NCBI GenBank assembly: GCA_910583845.1
Contig: CAJUAB010000009.1
Coordinates: forward strand, 94,989 to 158,988
Source of the DNA: an uncultured Acetatifactor sp.
GTDB taxonomy: Bacteria; Bacillota; Clostridia; Lachnospirales; Lachnospiraceae
Length of the DNA: 64,000 nucleotides
Reading direction: 5' to 3'
Below, piece by piece: positions 62,029 to 64,000 of the stretch. The first letter of the stretch is position 1, and every line of letters begins with the position of its first letter. A program made the translations under genes and the position numbers. The notes beneath the pieces were generated by a model. The model saw nothing but the letters and a program-made list of their open reading frames with translations, searched no databases and was not told the origin of the DNA.

Positions 62029-62871
62029 ATGAGAACAATATCGGTAAATGTGATAACAGATAACATCAGAGAAATGTGTATTGAGGCCAATCATTTTTTA
62101 TCCGAAGATATGAGGCAGGTTTTGAACGACGCCGCGCATGCGGAGAGATCTCCGCTGGGCAGGCAGATTCTGGCGCAACTGCAGGAAAACCTGCGGATAG
62201 CGGGAGAAGATATGATTCCGATCTGTCAGGATACCGGGATGGCAGTGATTTTTCTGGAGGTGGGACAGGAAGTTCATTTTGAAGGAGGCAGTCTGGAGGA
62301 GGCTGTCAATGAAGGGGTGCGCAGGGGATACAGGGAAGGATATCTGCGCAAATCGGTTGTGGGGGACCCGCTTATACGGGAAAATACCCGGGATAACACA
62401 CCGGCCGTTATACATTATGAGATAAAGCCGGGAGATCAGGTGAGAATGATTGTTGCGCCCAAGGGATTTGGAAGTGAGAATATGAGCAGAACATTTATGC
62501 TCAAGCCCGCAGACGGAATAGAAGGTGTAAAGAATGCCATCCTTACAGCGGTAAGGGACGCGGGTCCCAACGCGTGTCCGCCCATGGTGATAGGGGTGGG
62601 CATCGGCGGTACGTTTGAAAAGTGCGCGATTATGGCAAAACGGGCTCTTACGAGAGAGGTAGGCGAACACTCTTCTGTTCCTTATGTCAGAGAGTTGGAA
62701 GAGGAAATGTTGACAGAGATCAACAGATCCGGCATTGGGCCGGGAGGGCTTGGCGGGTCCACTACAGCGTTGGCTGTGAATATTGACACTTATCCAACCC
62801 ATATTGCCGGGTTACCGGTGGCTGTGAACATTTGCTGTCATGTGAACCGCCATGTGGCGAGGATATTGTAA
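62029..62871 (+). CDS. Class I fumarate hydratase (or tartrate dehydratase), alpha subunit
   Basis: Protein of 280 residues. Oxygen-sensitive 4Fe-4S hydro-lyase N-terminal half: cluster cysteines in ICQDTGMA, NACPPMV and a third in GGTFEKCA; GIGPGGLGGSTTALAV closes the active site. Pairs with the beta subunit 117 bases downstream. It interconverts fumarate and malate (or acts on tartrate) in the cytosol of an anaerobe. Confidence 0.92.
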   Translation: MRTISVNVITDNIREMCIEANHFLSEDMRQVLNDAAHAERSPLGRQILAQLQENLRIAGEDMIPICQDTGMAVIFLEVGQEVHFEGGSLEEAVNEGVRRGYREGYLRKSVVGDPLIRENTRDNTPAVIHYEIKPGDQVRMIVAPKGFGSENMSRTFMLKPADGIEGVKNAILTAVRDAGPNACPPMVIGVGIGGTFEKCAIMAKRALTREVGEHSSVPYVRELEEEMLTEINRSGIGPGGLGGSTTALAVNIDTYPTHIAGLPVAVNICCHVNRHVARIL

Positions 62872-62988
62872 GGAGATAACCGTGAAACTAATGTGCAGAG
62901 GATGCTCCGGAGAGAAAACAGTACATTGCTGCGCGGTGAAGATATAATATGGCGGCGGCTGTAAGCCGACATGCGGGAAGGAGCAAGT

Positions 62989-63555
62989 GTGGAAAGTAAA
63001 CAGGGCAGGCACTTAAATGTACCTTTTGACAGGGAGGAAGCGATCGGACTGAAAGCGGGGGATTATGTGTATCTGAGCGGTACGATTTATACAGCCCGGG
63101 ATGCCGCGCATAAAAGAATGATCGAGGCGCTGCGGGATCAGGGATCAATACCGTTTGATATACAGAATAATGTTATTTATTATATGGGTCCATCTCCTGC
63201 CCGGGAGGGGAGACCCATAGGTTCCGCAGGCCCGACAACCGCCAGCCGCATGGACCAGTATACTCCGGCACTGCTGGACAGGGGGCTTCGCGGAATGATT
63301 GGCAAAGGCAGGCGCAGCGCCGCTGTGGTGGAATCAATTATCAGAAACGAAGCAGTGTATTTTGCCGCGGTGGGTGGAGCGGGGGCATTGCTGTCCAGGT
63401 CTATCATTTCTTCAGAGACGATTGCTTATGACGATTTGGGAACCGAGGCTATCCGCAGGCTGAAAATACGGGATTTTCCGGTGATTGTAGTGATAGACAG
63501 CGCTGGAAACAATCTCTATGAAACGGCAGTTTTGGAGTTTGTCGAAAAAAATTAA
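62989..63555 (+). CDS. Class I fumarate hydratase (or tartrate dehydratase), beta subunit
   Basis: Protein of 188 residues. GLKAGDYVYLSGTIYTARDAAHKR, GPSPAREGRPIGSAGPTTASRMD and a late FPVIVVIDSAGN are the C-terminal hydro-lyase signatures. GTG 62989 follows GGAAGGAGCAAGT; the ATG at 62971 lies before that site. The alpha gene precedes it. Confidence 0.92.
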   Translation: MESKQGRHLNVPFDREEAIGLKAGDYVYLSGTIYTARDAAHKRMIEALRDQGSIPFDIQNNVIYYMGPSPAREGRPIGSAGPTTASRMDQYTPALLDRGLRGMIGKGRRSAAVVESIIRNEAVYFAAVGGAGALLSRSIISSETIAYDDLGTEAIRRLKIRDFPVIVVIDSAGNNLYETAVLEFVEKN

Positions 63556-63564
63556 AAAAACCAG

Positions 63565-63623
63565 TTGACAAAATGGAATTGCTTATGTATAATAATTTTT
63601 GCGTCACGTTGAGAGACGCAAAA
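63565..63623 (+). promoter_or_regulatory. Consensus sigma-A promoter and leader hairpin of tRNA-Ser
   Basis: TTGACA (63565-63570), 17 bases, TATAAT (63588-63593), both perfect. A 9-bp perfect hairpin TTTTGCGTC-N9-GACGCAAAA (63597-63605, 63615-63623) starts at or next to the transcription start. Confidence 0.85.
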
Positions 63624-63654
63624 TAGCATATTGGTAGAGGTGTTATTCAGATTT

Positions 63655-63742
63655 GGAGAAATACTCAAGAGGCTGAAGAGGCGCCCCTGCTAAGGGTGTA
63701 GGTCGCTAACGCGGCGCGAGGGTTCAAATCCCTCTTTCTCCG
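63655..63742 (+). tRNA. tRNA-Ser (anticodon GCU)
   Basis: 88 bases. Acceptor stem GGAGAAA / TTTCTCC with discriminator G; anticodon stem CGCCC / GGGTG around loop CTGCTAA, so the anticodon is GCT (codons AGC/AGU); a long variable arm (GTCGCTAACGCGGC region) is typical of Ser tRNA; T-loop GGTTCAAATCC. CCA is not encoded. Confidence 0.96.
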
Positions 63743-63791
63743 TTTTCTACCAGTGCTGAATTGCAAGTAGAAAAAATAATTAAAAAAGTTG

Positions 63792-63820
63792 TTGACAAGC
63801 TGGAAACAATGTGGTATCTT
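63792..63820 (+). promoter_or_regulatory. Strong sigma-A promoter, probably rRNA operon
   Basis: TTGACA, 17 bases, TATCTT, in an AT-rich stretch after tRNA-Ser. The downstream leader character supports an rRNA operon. Confidence 0.7.
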
Positions 63821-64000
63821 ATAGAAGCTGCCGCTGAGAACAACAGCGATCACAACAAAAGCAGGAAAGTGCAGGGCGGGTTCCTTCGAAACACATCTGT
63901 GGGAACATGATTACCGGAGCACACCTGTTGGAGCACCAGCTCCATGGACCTTGACAAATAAACAGCAATGCAACCCTGAAAATTCTTGAAGCAGAGGACC
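63821..64000 (+). other. Leader of a probable rRNA operon (16S gene beyond window)
   Basis: Contains hairpins GTTCC/GGAAC (about 63881-63905) and GGAGC-ACCA-GCTCC (about 63930-63943). The segment CTTGACAAATAAACAG, then CCCTGAAAATTC, resembles pre-rRNA processing regions of Clostridia. No 16S sequence begins within the window. Confidence 0.55.

Noticed and set aside
63952..63957. TTGACA in the rRNA leader as a second promoter
   Set aside because: No -10 box lies at 16-18 bases; the segment looks like a conserved pre-rRNA processing region.

Overview
The window looks like a chromosome segment of a Gram-positive anaerobe of class Clostridia, most likely a motile, spore-lineage Lachnospiraceae species. 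This is inferred from gene content: BofA, a DUF2508 protein, flagellin with FliS, an archaeal-type AspRS, DUF5702/DUF6240/DUF6382-type genes, an iron-sulfur class I fumarase in two subunits, strong AGGAGG ribosome sites and sigma-A promoters. The sequence is GC-rich overall with a few AT-rich islands. No phage, complete insertion sequence or CRISPR array was seen.

Layout. 1-13 kb: tail of a GGDEF protein; a DUF1538 membrane protein paired with a tandem PII-like protein; on the minus strand a redox operon (TlpA-like lipoprotein, a 50-residue CXXC membrane protein overlapping it, a NapH-like polyferredoxin); a structured RNA candidate ahead of an archaeal-type AspRS; a two-component system with an unknown membrane-anchored third gene; a receiver/(p)ppGpp-synthetase fusion; and tatD. 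13-22 kb: PadR/DUF2812 locus, a three-gene ABC exporter, and a minus-strand pair of TULIP/P47-like proteins related to the accessory proteins of botulinum-type toxin clusters, with no toxin gene nearby. 22-35 kb: a GNAT gene with a structured leader, a GT-C membrane glycosyltransferase, a DUF2975/XRE/DUF4173 locus, an ABC-F protein, a DUF4358/MBOAT/DHHW set that looks like a surface O-acylation system, a HAD phosphatase and rsmA. 35-44 kb: an AT-rich island with a small secreted protein, a large solute-binding-like lipoprotein, a TPR protein ending in a degenerate AAA domain, and glgB.

44-64 kb: a FliK-like DUF6240 protein, flagellin and FliS; DUF2508 and BofA; a Tad/Flp pilus locus (TadZ, TadA, TadB, TadC, Flp pilin, DUF5702, two TadE-like pseudopilins, prepilin peptidase, FHA protein) followed by a rhomboid protease; a flavodoxin-SCP2 fusion; a HIT protein; both fumarate hydratase subunits; tRNA-Ser(GCU); and, at the right edge, a strong promoter and leader that look like the start of an rRNA operon.

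The most interesting items are the receiver-alarmone synthetase fusion, the P47-like pair, the structured RNAs at about 5.07-5.46 kb and 21.8-22.1 kb, the compact TlpA/CXXC/polyferredoxin operon, the pseudo-AAA repeat protein, and a 48-bp intergenic repeat placed just ahead of two unrelated genes. All family assignments come from reading motifs; no database search was run.
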